Shown in pieces: positions 10,087 through 21,039 of a DNA stretch of 64,000 nt; position 1 is the first letter of the stretch; each line of letters starts with the position of its first letter. Below the pieces are notes generated by a model that saw nothing but the letters and a program-made list of their open reading frames with translations, was not told where the DNA came from and did no database searches. Source of the stretch: Dipteris shenzhenensis (taxonomy: Eukaryota; Polypodiophyta; Polypodiopsida; Gleicheniales); the NCBI GenBank assembly GCA_047967505.1, contig CM106538.1. The stretch is one strand, 5' to 3'. The translations under genes were made by a program, and so were the position numbers.

Positions 10087-11675
10087 ACAAACTCAAGATG
10101 AATAGCATGAACATAACCTGGTGGCTGCTCCATAAAGACCTCTTCTTGCAAATCACCATGCAAGAAGGCATTCTTTACATCCATCTGATGTAAAGACCAT
10201 CCCTTTGATGCAGCCATAGCAATGGCTGCTCTTACGGTTGCCATCCTTGCAACCGGGCTGAAAGTTTCTTCATAATCAATGCCATATGTCTGTGCATACC
10301 CCTTGACAACTAATCTTGCCTTGTATCTATTCACAGAACCATCTGCATTGTGCTTGATCTTATAAACCCACTTGCAGCCAATTGCATTCTTGCCTTTAGG
10401 CAAAGGCACCAATTCCCATGTAGCATTAGCATCCAAGGCATCCATTTCTTCATCCATGGCTTTCTCCCATTTTTCATTTCCCATGGCTTGCTCAAAAGAA
10501 GTGGGTTCTGGTTCCTGTATCACTTTGATCATATAGGCATAGTGAATGGCTGTAAATCCATCATATTTCAGCCTATCCACAGGATACCTAATCGTGGTAG
10601 ACCTGCGCAAAATAGGCTCACTTCTAGGTGCTCTCAAAACATCCCTGGTCTTCCTTACTCCAGGTGTAACAATAGAAGGAATACCCAACTCATCATCAAT
10701 GCTCTGTTCTGAGCCACTGGATTCACCATCCACATAAGAGTGACCTGCATTCACATCAAACATGGGCTGATCTACCTTCTCTTTTCCTTTTCGTGATACC
10801 TGCGTACCACTATCTGCATTGCTTTGAGGGGATTCTCCTGATCTCAATCTGCCTGTCCATGGCGAAGTATGTGAACCACTGGTAGAGGACACTCCAGGTC
10901 CACTGATATTTTGTGATTGCTGCTGTGCATTCTGTGCAGCATTACCATTTTGTGCATCTACATCAATCATCACATTTACTGGTTTATACCAGCTGCTCAT
11001 CTCATAAAAAATAACATCTCTGCTCACTGTGAACTTACGTGTAGAAGGGTTATAGCATCTATACCCTTTCTGCTGTAGAGAATAACCAATAAAGACGCAC
11101 TTCTCAGCTTTTGGATCCAACTTGGACCTCAACTCATCTGGCACATGGACATAAGCAATGCAACTAAAAATCTTCAAATGAGAAATATCTGGTTTCCTAC
11201 CAGTATACATCTCCTCTGGCGTCATGTCATGTATTGCTGCAGTGGGAGTCCTGTTCATTATATAGACTGCTGTAGCAACTGCTTCAGCCCAATAATAATC
11301 TGGTAGATCTTTTTCATTTAGCATAGCCCGAGACACCTCTCCAATATGCCTGTTTTTTCTTTCTGCAATTCCATTTTGCTGTGGGGTATGACTGCATGAA
11401 TATTGCTGCTTTATACCATGCTCCTGCAAGAACCTTGCAAACTCATTTGAGAGGTACTCTCCCCCTCCATCTGACCTTAGGCATTTTATTTGTAGGCCTG
11501 TTTCTTTTTCAACCATAGCTTTGAAAGCTTTGAAGTGCCCAAACACTTCACTTTTCTTTTTCATAAAATACACCCACAGTTTTCTGCTGAAGTCATCAAT
11601 AAATGTGACAAAATAGTGACAGCCTCCAATAGATGCAGCTTTTGTAGTCCATACATCAGAGTGGATTAATTCCAA
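10074..11675 (-). pseudogene. Integrase and RT N-terminus, element B
   Basis: 533 codons. The integrase core shows the D,D,E triad in [17 protein letters not shown] and [12 protein letters not shown], then the copia C-terminal region ([26 protein letters not shown]). A Ser/Gly/Asn-rich linker follows, then RT motifs [26 protein letters not shown] and [18 protein letters not shown]. Integrase would join the cDNA to target DNA. The frame is lost at the RT position corresponding to PEFVCRL because of a 2-bp insertion. All integrase catalytic residues are present. Confidence 0.9.
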
Positions 11676-12277
11676 TGGTTTTTTACTCTCTTAAACATGA
11701 CTAGGAAAAGGTTTCCTTGCCTGTTTTCCAAATTGACAGGCTTCACAAACCTTGTGCATTTCTGCACCTTAAATTTAGGCAATCCTGCAACAATATTTTG
11801 GGCTTGCATTGATTTTAGTCGCTGTATATTAACATGACCAATGCGTTTGTGCCAGATATCAATATCTGCAACTACACCGGTCCCATGTGCAAACATTGCT
11901 GCACTCAATTCAGGCATGTCTGCATCCAACGTAAACATCCTGCCCTTCTTCTTTCCTTTTGCTATCAAGCGACCGTTATTTTTCATATCCTCAACAAAGC
12001 ATCCATGAGGATTAAATTTAACCTGCAAGCCCTGCTCAACCATTTGACCAACAGAAACCAGGTTCTTGGTGATGTTCGGGACATGAAATACATCAGACAA
12101 GTATTTCTTTTTCCCATCCTGCATAGACAAAGAAATTTTGCCAATCTGCACAATAGGATGTGCAGTATCATCACCAGTCTCCACAAATCCTGGTTTTTTC
12201 ATTTTTCTTGCATCCTCAGTGTGACCTGTCATGTGGTTTGACGCACCCGAGTCAACATACCACACATCATTGCTTTC
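11666..12277 (-). pseudogene. Protease and pre-integrase domain, element B
   Basis: Copia aspartic protease with WYVDSGASNHMTGH (catalytic DSG), then the GAG-pre-integrase region with WHKRIGHVN (His pair of the HHCC zinc site). A frameshift near 11760 destroys the Cys pair, which in D reads as CEAYQFGK and in full elements as CXXC. A TAA at 12278-12280 separates it from gag, where sister copies read GAA. Confidence 0.88.
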
Positions 12278-13471
12278 TTATGCACTTGTTACAGAATTTG
12301 TCATATGCTGCACCATAAACAAATGCTCATTTCTGTCATCGCCCTGTCTACTAGAGGATGCATAATTGCCTTGCTGCAATTTTCCACTCATAATGTCATT
12401 CTGCTTTTTGTAGCAGTCTTTAGCCATATGACCCATTTTGCCACAATAGTAGCATTCAACATTGTTGTTTGCATTTTGGCTTCTCTGCCATCCACCATGG
12501 CCTCTTTGGCTCCCCCTGCCTCTAGAGTTACCACGTCCTCCTGCATAGGACTGGTTTTCTTGCATTTGCTGCATATTCTGATTTCTACCATGGCCTGCAG
12601 ATCGGCCTCCTCTACCTCTGCCTCTACCTCTGCTAGCATTTGAGTAGAAGACAGTTTCTTTTGAAGTTCCTGCTGAAGAAGATGCACCCCCATTTCTCTG
12701 CTCTTCAGAAATTAGAAGAGCAATCAACTCCTCAAAATCAGGAAAGTTTTCACGGACGGCAATGGATGTCCGGAACTGTGCATAATCCTTTCCTAGACTA
12801 TTCAAGGTCACAGAAACTAAATCATCATCATCCACTGGCGACCCAATGGAAGCAAGTGCATCTCCAATTTTCTTCACTTTCATGTGGTAGTCATTTATGC
12901 TCAAATTTTCTCTCTGCACATTGTGCAACTCCTGTTTGAGTTGCATTTTCCTGGCTTGCGTATTTGTGCTATACATTTTTGCCAAAGTATCCCATGCCTC
13001 CTTTGGCGTATTTGCATCCTGAATATGCACAATCATGGAGTCCGAAATACTGATAGACAGCCAGTACATAACTTTCCTGGCTCTCTCATGCCATCCTTTG
13101 AATGCCTGCACATTGTGCAACTCCTGTTTGAGTTGCATTTTCCTGGCTTGCGTATTTGTGCTATACATTTTTGCCAAAGTATCCCATGCCTCCTTTGGCG
13201 TATTTGCATCCTGAATATGCACAATCATGGAGTCCGAAATACTGATAGACAGCCAGTACATAACTTTCCTGGCTCTCTCATGCCATCCTTTGAATGCCTG
13301 CATTTCCTGTTGACTGGGAACATTAGGAAGAACAGGTTCTTCTTCATTTCCTGTAATGAATTCCCAATAGCCTTTTCCCATCAAGAAATTCGTCATTCTA
13401 AATTTCCATGCCTGGAAGTTGTTCTTGTCAAGCTTTTCAGTGACAATCTGTGAAAGAGAATCAGATGCCAT
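12278..13471 (-). CDS. Gag of element B with internal duplication
   Basis: About 397 codons from ATG 13471 (MASDSLSQIV; the start used by sister copies, five codons inside the longest frame). It has a copia gag domain, Gly/Arg-rich sequence (RGRGRGGRSAGHGR) and a zinc knuckle CYYCGKMGHMAKDC near residues 340-353 (12413-12454). Codons encoding AFKGWHERARKVMYW through QELHNVQ occur twice as exact 192-bp copies (12917-13108, 13109-13300), keeping frame. It ends at a premature TAA before protease, so it would give free gag only. Confidence 0.88.
   Translation of the reverse strand: MASDSLSQIVTEKLDKNNFQAWKFRMTNFLMGKGYWEFITGNEEEPVLPNVPSQQEMQAFKGWHERARKVMYWLSISISDSMIVHIQDANTPKEAWDTLAKMYSTNTQARKMQLKQELHNVQAFKGWHERARKVMYWLSISISDSMIVHIQDANTPKEAWDTLAKMYSTNTQARKMQLKQELHNVQRENLSINDYHMKVKKIGDALASIGSPVDDDDLVSVTLNSLGKDYAQFRTSIAVRENFPDFEELIALLISEEQRNGGASSSAGTSKETVFYSNASRGRGRGRGGRSAGHGRNQNMQQMQENQSYAGGRGNSRGRGSQRGHGGWQRSQNANNNVECYYCGKMGHMAKDCYKKQNDIMSGKLQQGNYASSSRQGDDRNEHLFMVQHMTNSVTSA
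12917..13300. repeat. Exact 192-bp tandem duplication in gag
   Basis: Two identical, adjacent 192-bp copies (64 codons each) with CTGCA microhomology at the junction. A, C and D have a single copy. Confidence 0.95.
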
Positions 13472-14003
13472 TACAGAACACTGCAAAATATTCTGTCACT
13501 GCAAAAAACATAGCTTTTGCCTCACACGGGCAGATCTGCAAAACCGACGAGAGTGGTATTTTACCACACAGTCACTTCCTAGTGACGATTTTGCATCAAC
13601 AGGCAATAGGCATGAATCTGCAACTCCCAATATCTCTGCACACAGGCATACGATGCAATTTCTGCGGCACCTTTCCACCGACTAGCCGCGCAGTGGTCGT
13701 ACAGCAAAAAATAGGGCCTTTTTCTGAGTGCCTGCGAAGAACTTCCGCCTTCAAAACGGGCCCCGAAACGTCCTCAAATCAGAAAAATAAAGTCACTAAG
13801 GGCCTTGCCCTCTCCCGCAGCATATACTGCGCTCTCGCCACACCGCGAAGGGCGTCTCAATCTGAAACAGTGCACTCCTGCACTTCTGGTTGTGCTACTT
13901 GCAGAGATTTGCTCCCAAACTCGAAATAGGAAAGCAACACTGATCCTCTTACCAGGACACCACGAACTTGGCTTGCTTTCTTGAGCTCCTTACTACGAAC
14001 AAG
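13472..14003 (-). other. Untranslated leader of element B
   Basis: Between PBS and gag ATG. Homologous to the leaders of A, C and D. No coding. Confidence 0.75.
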
Positions 14004-14015
14004 GCTCTGATACCA
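14004..14015 (-). promoter_or_regulatory. Primer-binding site, element B
   Basis: Minus strand TGGTATCAGAGC, complementary to initiator Met-tRNA, abutting the 5' LTR. Confidence 0.92.
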
Positions 14016-14367
14016 TGTGAAGATTGTGGGAGAGAGGGAAGGAGTCTCACTTGAGGCTTTCTCACAATCACAATGGGGGAATACACACAAAGGTGGAGGC
14101 TGAAAACAGTTTTCCTCTTCTTAGTTGTGTAAGCCAAAAAAACTCTAGTACAAAGAAATAGAAGAACCCTATATGTGGGTCTCAAACCAAACTCAACTAA
14201 CTAAGGTGGCATACTAACTGAGCCACAAACTATAGTAGATAAGGATAGCTGTCATCCAGCTATTATTCGTGGGCGGTGTACCAACCGCATCTCCAGCTAA
14301 CAAGTCGGTGACATAAGTACACAACGGTCACCCTGGCATATCTCGAGTGGAGCTCGATATCTCAACA
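14016..14367 (-). repeat. 5' LTR of element B
   Basis: 352 bp, identical to 8612-8963 except two bases, followed by CCGTG target duplication. Confidence 0.95.
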
Positions 14368-14372
14368 CCGTG

Positions 14373-14860
14373 CAGTTTGGAGCAAGGTGGAAAGAGCAAT
14401 CCATGTCTCGGGATTCATGTCCCAGTTCAAGCTTTTGAAGAATTGGCGCTGTGCACTTCTGGGGGAGGTGAAAGGCATTCCATCCACGCTCATGGGTGCC
14501 TGGCCGCATATTAGAGCTGCTTTTCTAGTGGCCTTAATGGAAAACACGAAACTGCAGAGCATTCAACTATAGTCAACAGGTGTGCATCTTAGAGCCTAGT
14601 ATCTTAGCAAAGGGCAAAGCCCTCCTATTGGATTTTGCGGTCCTCTTAGCCTCCAATGACCTGATCACCAGTCATTGTCTAGTCTCGGTGGCGGGTAGTT
14701 TAGGTCTGCTTTAAGCGCAGCCGTGCGTGGACGCACGTCCTTAATTCAGCTCCCCCTTCTCATTTTTAGTAATAGGGTCTTTTTTTTGCCATTTTGAGGG
14801 GTTGATCCATCCCTTTTTATATAATATAAGTCGGCTATTTTTTTAAATTAATATATATAT
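14373..14860 (+). pseudogene. LINE P zf-RVT domain part 2 and 3' UTR
   Basis: Continues the frame broken at 8611: AVWSKVERAIHVSGFMSQF ... GAWPHIRAAFLVALMEN, ending at the TAG at 14571-14573. When B and one CCGTG are disregarded the zf-RVT frame runs through without a break. A 3' UTR of about 280 bp follows, ending in an A/T-rich tail and (TA)n at 14851-14868, which is usual for plant LINEs. Confidence 0.7.
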
Positions 14861-14868
14861 ATATATAT

Positions 14869-15342
14869 GTTCTAGAGAGGCGAGCCTTTTAGGCGGCTCT
14901 AGGGATACATTTGAGTGCCAATTGGGAGAAAAACGTGCGGCGATTGGTGGGGGGGGGTGGATTTAGACATAATAGATTAATTGGAAGATAAGGGCACAAG
15001 GAATAATTAGAGCAAGACTACCAAAATGAATTAACAAAAGGAAATTATGAAACATGGTTAATAAGGTTAGGGAACTAGGACTTTATAATACATTATGGTT
15101 GATTAGGTAGAAAATAACATAAGAATTATGAATAAATACACATATATAGAGACTAGACTAGGACATAACTAAAATAGAAAAAAATAGAAATAAAAAAAGG
15201 AGGGATAAAAAGAAAAAGGGAATGGAATAATAAAGAAAATTTAAGAGGAAAATTTAAAAAATTAAAAATTTGAAAGAAAATTAACAAGAAATTAAAAGAA
15301 AAAATATAGAGAATTTAAGGAATAATAGAGACTAATGCAACT

Positions 15343-15344
<2 letters not shown>
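14869..15344. other. A-rich noncoding interval
   Basis: No gene. The plus strand is increasingly purine-rich (AAGAAAATTTAAGAGG-like). In reverse it resembles the T/C-rich stretch at 57140-57480 in style and in adjoining a (CT)n. Confidence 0.5.
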
Positions 15345-15396
<52 letters not shown>

Positions 15397-15451
15397 TGTG
15401 TGGGGGGGGATGTGTGTGTGTATGTGAATAGGAAGTGTGTGTGTGTGTATT
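15345..15451. repeat. (GA)n then (TG)n microsatellite
   Basis: About 49 bp of GA repeats, a G-run, then interrupted TG repeats to 15450. Confidence 0.95.
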
Positions 15452-15625
15452 TGGTGAAACTAAGAACATTATATTATGAAGCAACCATTTTGCAACAGGG
15501 CAGTGCTCTAGAAAAGATCCAATGCCCTATGAAGTAGAAATAGTAAAAGAAAAGTTCAAACCAAGAGATGTCCAAATACTCCTCGTAATGAGGCTCGAAA
15601 GAACTCATAAGGGGACTGAAGAGAT
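15452..15625 (-). pseudogene. LINE 3' end fragment Q
   Basis: Homologous to the 3' end of LINE O (59490-59680): shared GGTGAAACTA, ATATTATGAA, CCAATGCCCTAT and AGAACTCATA. On the minus strand it ends ...GTTTCACC and then runs into CA repeats. It is about 175 bp and noncoding in practice. Confidence 0.75.
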
Positions 15626-15650
15626 GTGTGTGTGTGTGAGTTGCCCTCCC

Positions 15651-16005
15651 TGTGAAGATACTGGGAGAGAAGGAAGGAGTCTCACTTATGGCTTTCTCAC
15701 ATACACAATGGGGGAATACACACAAAGGTGGAGGCTGAAAACAGTTTTCCTCTTCTTAGTTGTGAAAGCCAAAAGAACTCAGGTACAAAGAAATAGAAGA
15801 ACCCTATATGTGGGTCTCAAACCAAACTCAGCTAACTAAGGTGGCATATTAACTAAGCCACGAACTAGAGTACATAAGGATAGCTGTCATCCAACTATTA
15901 TTCATGGGCGGTGTTGTACCAACCGCATCTGCAGCTAACAAGTCGGTGACATAAATGCACAACGGTCACCCTGGCATATCACGAGTGGAGCTCGATATCT
16001 CAACA
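15651..16005 (-). repeat. 3' LTR of element C
   Basis: 355 bp, TG...CA, next to a GAGGAGGAG polypurine tract (minus strand, 16006-16014). Confidence 0.92.
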
Positions 16006-16099
16006 CTCCTCCTCGAGCTCAATCCCAATTTCTGCACACTAAGCAGGTCTCTGAACTTGCGCAGCTTCTCTGCGTCTAATGCCTTCGTGAATATGTCAG

Positions 16100-16615
16100 C
16101 TACCTGATCCTCTGTGTGCTAACATAAACTAGATCAATAAGACCTAGTAAAACCTTATCCCGCACATAGTGATAATGCACCTCAATGTGCTTTGTTCTAG
16201 CATGATAGACTGGGTTATTTGCCAAGTGTATACTGCTCATGTTGCGACAATAAATGACAACTAGCCCATCTATAGACTGATGCATATCATAAATTAGCTT
16301 ATGTAACCAAGCTACCTCACATGCAGTCGTTGCTGCACCCCTGTACTCAACCTCTGTGCTCGACAAGGCAACTGTAGGCTGTTTCTTGCTGCTCCAAGTG
16401 ACTGCAGCACTCCCAAAAGAGAACACATATCCACTGGTAGATCGTCTATCAGAAATACTACTAGCCCAATCAGCATCAGTGTATCCATGCAATTGTATCT
16501 GAACCCCAGTCTCATAAAATAGTCCATACTGCAATGTGGACTTCACATACCTGAGTATGCGTCTAGCCGCATCCAAATGCGGTTTCCTTGGAGCTTGCAT
16601 AAACTGACTTACCAA
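16100..16615 (-). pseudogene. RNase H of element C
   Basis: Copia RNase H with DADWASSISDRRSTSGY, ALSSTEVEY and YCRNMSSIHLA. The catalytic Asp of the last motif has become Arg (B has YCDNMSSI), and the conserved A of STEAEY is V. After STQRIR the frame shifts (extra bases near 16115). It is nonfunctional. Confidence 0.88.
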
Positions 16616-17529
16616 TCCAACAGAGCATAGCTCAAATTTGGCCTGGTAATAGTTATATAAATTAAACTTTCTACTATGTGTCTGTACATAGTAGGGTCTT
16701 CCAGAAGCTCACCTGCATCTGCGCTCAGCTTCACATTCTGCTCCAAAGGAACTGAAATAGGCTTACAGCCTATCATCCCATATTTGGATAGCATGTCCAA
16801 TCCATACTGCCTCTGCAAGAGCCGTATCCCACTTGGTGATCTAATCACCTCAATGCCCAAGAAATAACACAGCTCTCCCAAATCCTTCATCTCAAACTTC
16901 TGCTTCAATAGCATTTTCATATGAAGGATATCTTCATCACTATCACCTGTGATGATCAAATCATCAACATAAATGACAAGCAGCATAATACCTTTCTCTG
17001 TTTTTCTCACATAAAGTGAGAAATTTGCCTTGGAAATCTGAAAGCCAATAGTGACAAGATACTGTCCTATCTTGTCAGACCATGCTCTAGGTGCTTGCTT
17101 CAAGCCATACAAGGATTTCTTCAACCTACAAACAAACTCAGGATGAATAGCATGAACATAACCTGGTGGCTGCTCCATAAAGACCTCTTCTTGCAAATCA
17201 CCATGCAAGAAGGCATTATTTACATCCATCTGATGTAAAGACCATCCCTTTGATGCAGCCATAGCAATGACTACTCTTACGGTTGTCATCCTTGTAACCG
17301 GACTGAATGTTCCTTCATAATCAATGCCATATGTCTATGCATACCCCTTGACAACTAATCTTGCCTTGTGTTTGTTCATAGAACCATCTGCATTGTGCTT
17401 CACCTTATAAACCCACTTACAGCCAATTGCATTCTTGTCTTTAGGCAAAGGCACCAATTCCCATGTAGCAATTGCGTCCAAGGCATCCATTTCTTCGTCC
17501 ATGGCTTTCTTCCATTTTTCTTTTCCCAT
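16609..17529 (-). pseudogene. Reverse transcriptase of element C
   Basis: Two frame segments (17335-17529 with [20 protein letters not shown]; 16609-17289 with [35 protein letters not shown] and LGIEVIRSP). QMDVKNAF has become QMDVNNAF, and a GCA CAG to GCA TAG stop lies near 17335. The YVDD catalytic motif is intact. Confidence 0.88.
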
Positions 17530-17564
17530 GGCTTGCTTAAAAGAAGTGGGTTCTGGTTCCTATA

Positions 17565-18460
17565 TCACTTTGACCATATAGGCATAGTGAATGGCTGTAA
17601 ATCATATTTCAAACTATCCACAGGATACCTAGCTCTGGTAAACCTGCGCAAAATAGGCTCACTTCCAAAAGCTCTCAAAACATCCCTGGTCTTCCTTACT
17701 CCAGGTGTAACAACAGAAGGAATACCCAACTCATCATCAATGCTCTGTTCTGAGCCACTGGATTCACCATCCACATAAGAGTGACTGCATTCACATCAAA
17801 CATGGGCTGATCTACCTTCTCTTTTTCTTTTCGTGATACCTGCATACCACTATCTGCATTGCTTTGAGGATCTGTCTGTCCATGGCAAAGTATGTGAACC
17901 ACTGCTAGAGGACTTTGCAGGTCCACTAATATTTTGTGATTGCTGTTGTGAATTCTGTGCAACATTACCATTTTGTGCATCTACATCATCAATCACATTT
18001 ACTAGTTTATACCAGCTGCTCATCTCATCAAAAATAACATCTTTGCTCACTGTAAACTTACGAGTAGAAGGGTTATAGCATCTATACCGTTTCTGCTGCA
18101 GAAAATAACCAATAAAGATGCACTTCTCAGCTTTTGGATCCAACTTGGACCTCAACTCATCTGGCACATGAACATAGGCTTTTCTATTGTAGTCATCAAT
18201 AAAAGTGACAAAATAATGACAGCCTCCAATAGATGCAGCTTTAGTCAACACATCAGAGTGGATTAATTCAAATGGCTTCTTACTCTCTTGAACATGTCTA
18301 GGAAATTGTTTCCTTGCCTGTTTTCCAAATCAATAGGCTTCACATACCTTATGCATTTCTGCAACCTTGAATTTAGGCAATCCTGCAATAATATTTTGGG
18401 CCTACATTGATTTAAGTCGCTGTACATTAACATGACCAATGCGTTTATGCCAGATATCAA
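17565..18460 (-). pseudogene. Integrase remnant of element C, core deleted
   Basis: FIDDYNRK is followed directly by [14 protein letters not shown] (junction near 18180). About 141 codons (423 bp) present in B and D, including the second Asp and the Glu of the D,D,E triad, are absent. Around it lie the pre-integrase scrap (18263-18460) and the Ser/Gly linker (17565-17980) with frameshifts. Integration by its own enzyme would be impossible. Confidence 0.88.
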
Positions 18461-18616
18461 TATCTACAACTACACCGGTCCCATGTGCAAACATTGCTGC
18501 ACTCTATTCAGGCATGTCCGCATCCAACGTAAACATCCTGCCTTCTTTCCTTTTGCTATCAAGCGACCGTTATTTTTCATATCCTCAACAAAGCATCCAT
18601 GAGGATTAAATCTCAC

Positions 18617-18922
18617 CTACAAGCCCTGCTCAACCATTTGAGCAACAGAAACCAGATTCTTGGTGATATTCGGGACATGAAATACATCAGACCGGTATTT
18701 CTTTTTCCCATCCTGCGTAGACAAAGGAATTTTACCAATCTGCACAACAATAGGATGTGCAACATCATCACCAGTCTCCACAAATCCTGGTCTTTCCATT
18801 TTTGTTGCATCCTGCATCCATTCTGTATGACCTGTCATATGGTTTGACGCACCTGAGTCAACATACCACACATCATTGCTTTCTTCTGCACTTGTCACAG
18901 AATTGGTCATGTGCTGCACCAT
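18617..18922 (-). pseudogene. Protease of element C joined to gag tail
   Basis: Reads from the gag end through SVTSAEESNDVWYVDSGASN into LVSVAQMVEQGL without the gag/PR stop that B carries. This shows that B's TAA is derived. The frame ends at a CAG to TAG stop near 18616. Confidence 0.88.
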
Positions 18923-19871
18923 AAACAGATGCTCATTTCTGTCATCACTTTGTCTACTAGAAGATGCATAATTCCCTTACTGCAATTTTTCATTCATGAT
19001 GTCATTCTACTTTTTATAGCAGTCTTTAGCCATATGATCCATTTTACCATAGTAGTAGCATTCAACATTGATGTTTACATTTTGGCTTCTCTGCCATCCA
19101 CCACGACCTCTTTGGCTCCCCCTGCCTCTAGAGTTACCACGTCCTCCTCCATAGGACTGGTTTTCTTGAGTTTGCTGCATATTCTAGATTTCTACCACGG
19201 CCTCCAAATCGGCCTGCTCTACCTCTGCCTCTACCTCTTCCAACATTTGAGTAGAAGACAGTTTCTTTTAAAGTTCCTTCTGAAGAAGATGCACCACCAT
19301 TTCTCTGCTTTTCAAAAATTAGAAGAGCAAACAACTTCTCAAAATCAGGAAATTTTTCACGGACGACAATGGATGTCCAGAACTGTGCATAATCCTTTCC
19401 TAGACCATTCAAGGTCACAGAAACTAAATCATCATCTTCCACTGGCGACCCAATGGAAGCAAGTGCATCTGCAATTTTCTTCACCTTCATGTGGTAGTCA
19501 TTGATGCTCATATTTTCTCCCTGCACATTGTGCAACTCTTGCTTGAGCTGCATTTTCCTAGCTTGTGTATTTGTGCTATACATTTTTGCCAAAGTATCCC
19601 ATGCCTCCTTTGGCATACTTGCATCCTGAATATGCACAATCATAGAATCTGAAATACTGATAGACAGCCAGTACATAACTTTTCTGGCTCTCTCATGCCA
19701 TCCTTTAAATTCCTGCATTTCCTGTTGATTGGGAACATTATTCTTCATTTCCTGTGATGAACTCCCAATAGCCTTTTCCCATAAGGAAATTTGTCATTCT
19801 AAACTTTCATGCTTGGAAGTTGTTCTTGTCAAGCTTTTCAATGACAATCTGTGAAAGAGAATTAGACGCCA
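18923..19871 (-). pseudogene. Gag of element C
   Basis: Gag with a single copy of the region duplicated in B. An open segment at 19134-19748 covers FKGWHERARKVMYWLSIS to GRGRGRAGRFGGRGR. A 14-bp deletion near 19741 shifts the N-terminal frame. The zinc-knuckle region (about 19020-19060) is damaged (TAC for TGC in the box, and AAG CAG to TAG). Confidence 0.85.
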
Positions 19872-20415
19872 TTACAAAACAGTGCAAAATATTCTGTCAT
19901 TGCAAAAAACACAGCTTCTGCCTCACAAGGGCAAATCTGCAAAACTAACGAAAGTGGTATTTGACCACACAGTCACTTCCTAGTGATGATTTTGCATCAA
20001 CAGGCAATAAGGATGATTCTATAACTCCCAATATCTCTACGCACAGGCATACGATGCAATTTCTGTGGCAACTTTTCACCGACCTGCAGAGCAGTGGTCG
20101 CACAGCAAAAACAGGGCCTTTTTCTCAGTGCTTATGGAGAACTTCCGCCTCCAAAACGGGCCCGGAAATAGCCTCGAATCAGAAAAATAAAGTCACCAAG
20201 GGCTTCGCCTTCTCCCACAGCATATACTGCCCTCTCGCCACACCACGAAGGGCATCTCAATCTGAGACAATGCACTCTTGCACTTTTCGGCTGTGCTACC
20301 TGCAGAGATTTGCTCCCAAACTCGGAATAGGAAAGCAACACTGGTCCTCTTACCAGGACACCGCAAACTTGGTTTGCTTTCTTGAGTCCTTACCATGAAC
20401 CAAGCTCTAATACCA
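19872..20415 (-). other. Leader and PBS of element C
   Basis: Noncoding leader. PBS at 20404-20415 reads TGGTATTAGAGC on the minus strand, one transition from the B site. Confidence 0.8.
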
Positions 20416-20763
20416 TGTGAAGATAGTGGGAGAGAAGGAAGAAGTCTCACTTGCAGCTTTCTCACATACACAATGGGGGAATACACACAAAGGTGGAAGC
20501 TGAAAACAGTTTCCTCTTCTTAGTTGTGAAAGCCAAAAGAACTCAGGTATAAAGAAGAAGAACCCTATATGTGGGTCTCAAACCAAACTCAGCTAACTAA
20601 GGTGGCATACTAACTGAGCCACAAACTAGAGTACATAAGGATAGCTATCATCCAGCTATTATTCATGGGCGGTGTACCAATCGCATTTGCAGCTAACAAG
20701 TCGGTGACATAAATGCACAATAGTCACCATGGCATATCACGAGTGGAGCTCGATATCTCAACA
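20416..20763 (-). repeat. 5' LTR of element C
   Basis: 348 bp. It is also the left arm end of the large inverted structure 20416-21512. Confidence 0.92.
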
Positions 20764-20819
20764 CTCCCTCCCTTTGTGTGGTTCTCTCTCTGTCTCTCTC
20801 TTTCAAGATAACTTAAAGA

Positions 20820-20888
20820 GTGTACAAGAGAAAGCAATTGGAAGGGTTGGGAATTTCCCAATCCTCCTAATCGCATTCGTTTGTACAC
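20820..20888. repeat. 69-bp palindrome, copy 1
   Basis: Begins GTGTACAAG and ends TTTGTACAC, with centre GGTTGGGAATTTCCCAATC. It is the inverted partner of copy 2. Confidence 0.9.
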
Positions 20889-20992
20889 GTCTCTCTCTCT
20901 CTCCCTCTCTCTCCCTCTCTCTCTCTCCCTCTCTCTCTCCCTCTCCCCCACCATTTCCCTCCCCCTCTCTTTCCTTCATGATGAGAGAGAGG

Positions 20993-21034
<42 letters not shown>

Positions 21035-21039
21035 GAGAC

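Larger units (their letters stand above)
8612..14367 (-). mobile_element. Ty1/copia LTR retrotransposon B, near-complete
   Basis: 5756-bp minus-strand element with 352-bp LTRs (8612-8963 and 14016-14367) that differ at only two positions. It has a PBS, PPT and a perfect target duplication CCGTG (8607-8611 and 14368-14372). It encodes gag, PR, IN, RT and RNase H in copia order. Coding is broken by one stop (gag/PR), a frameshift in the pre-integrase region, a 2-bp insertion in RT and a 1-bp deletion later in RT. The gag carries an exact 192-bp tandem duplication. It is the youngest element in the window. Confidence 0.95.
15651..20763 (-). mobile_element. Ty1/copia LTR retrotransposon C, internally deleted
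   Basis: 5113-bp minus-strand sister of B, with LTRs 15651-16005 and 20416-20763 and target duplication CTCCC (15646-15650, 20764-20768). The LTRs differ by about 17 substitutions plus three short indels, so it is older than B. The integrase core is deleted, and gag and pol carry several stops, many of them CAG to TAG. Confidence 0.93.

Noticed and set aside
12917-13300. Possible CRISPR-like or satellite repeat
   Set aside because: Only two large identical units lying inside gag, with no spacers.
12884-13453. 189-codon plus-strand frame with an internal repeat
   Set aside because: It is the antisense of the duplicated gag of element B; its repeat comes from the 192-bp duplication.
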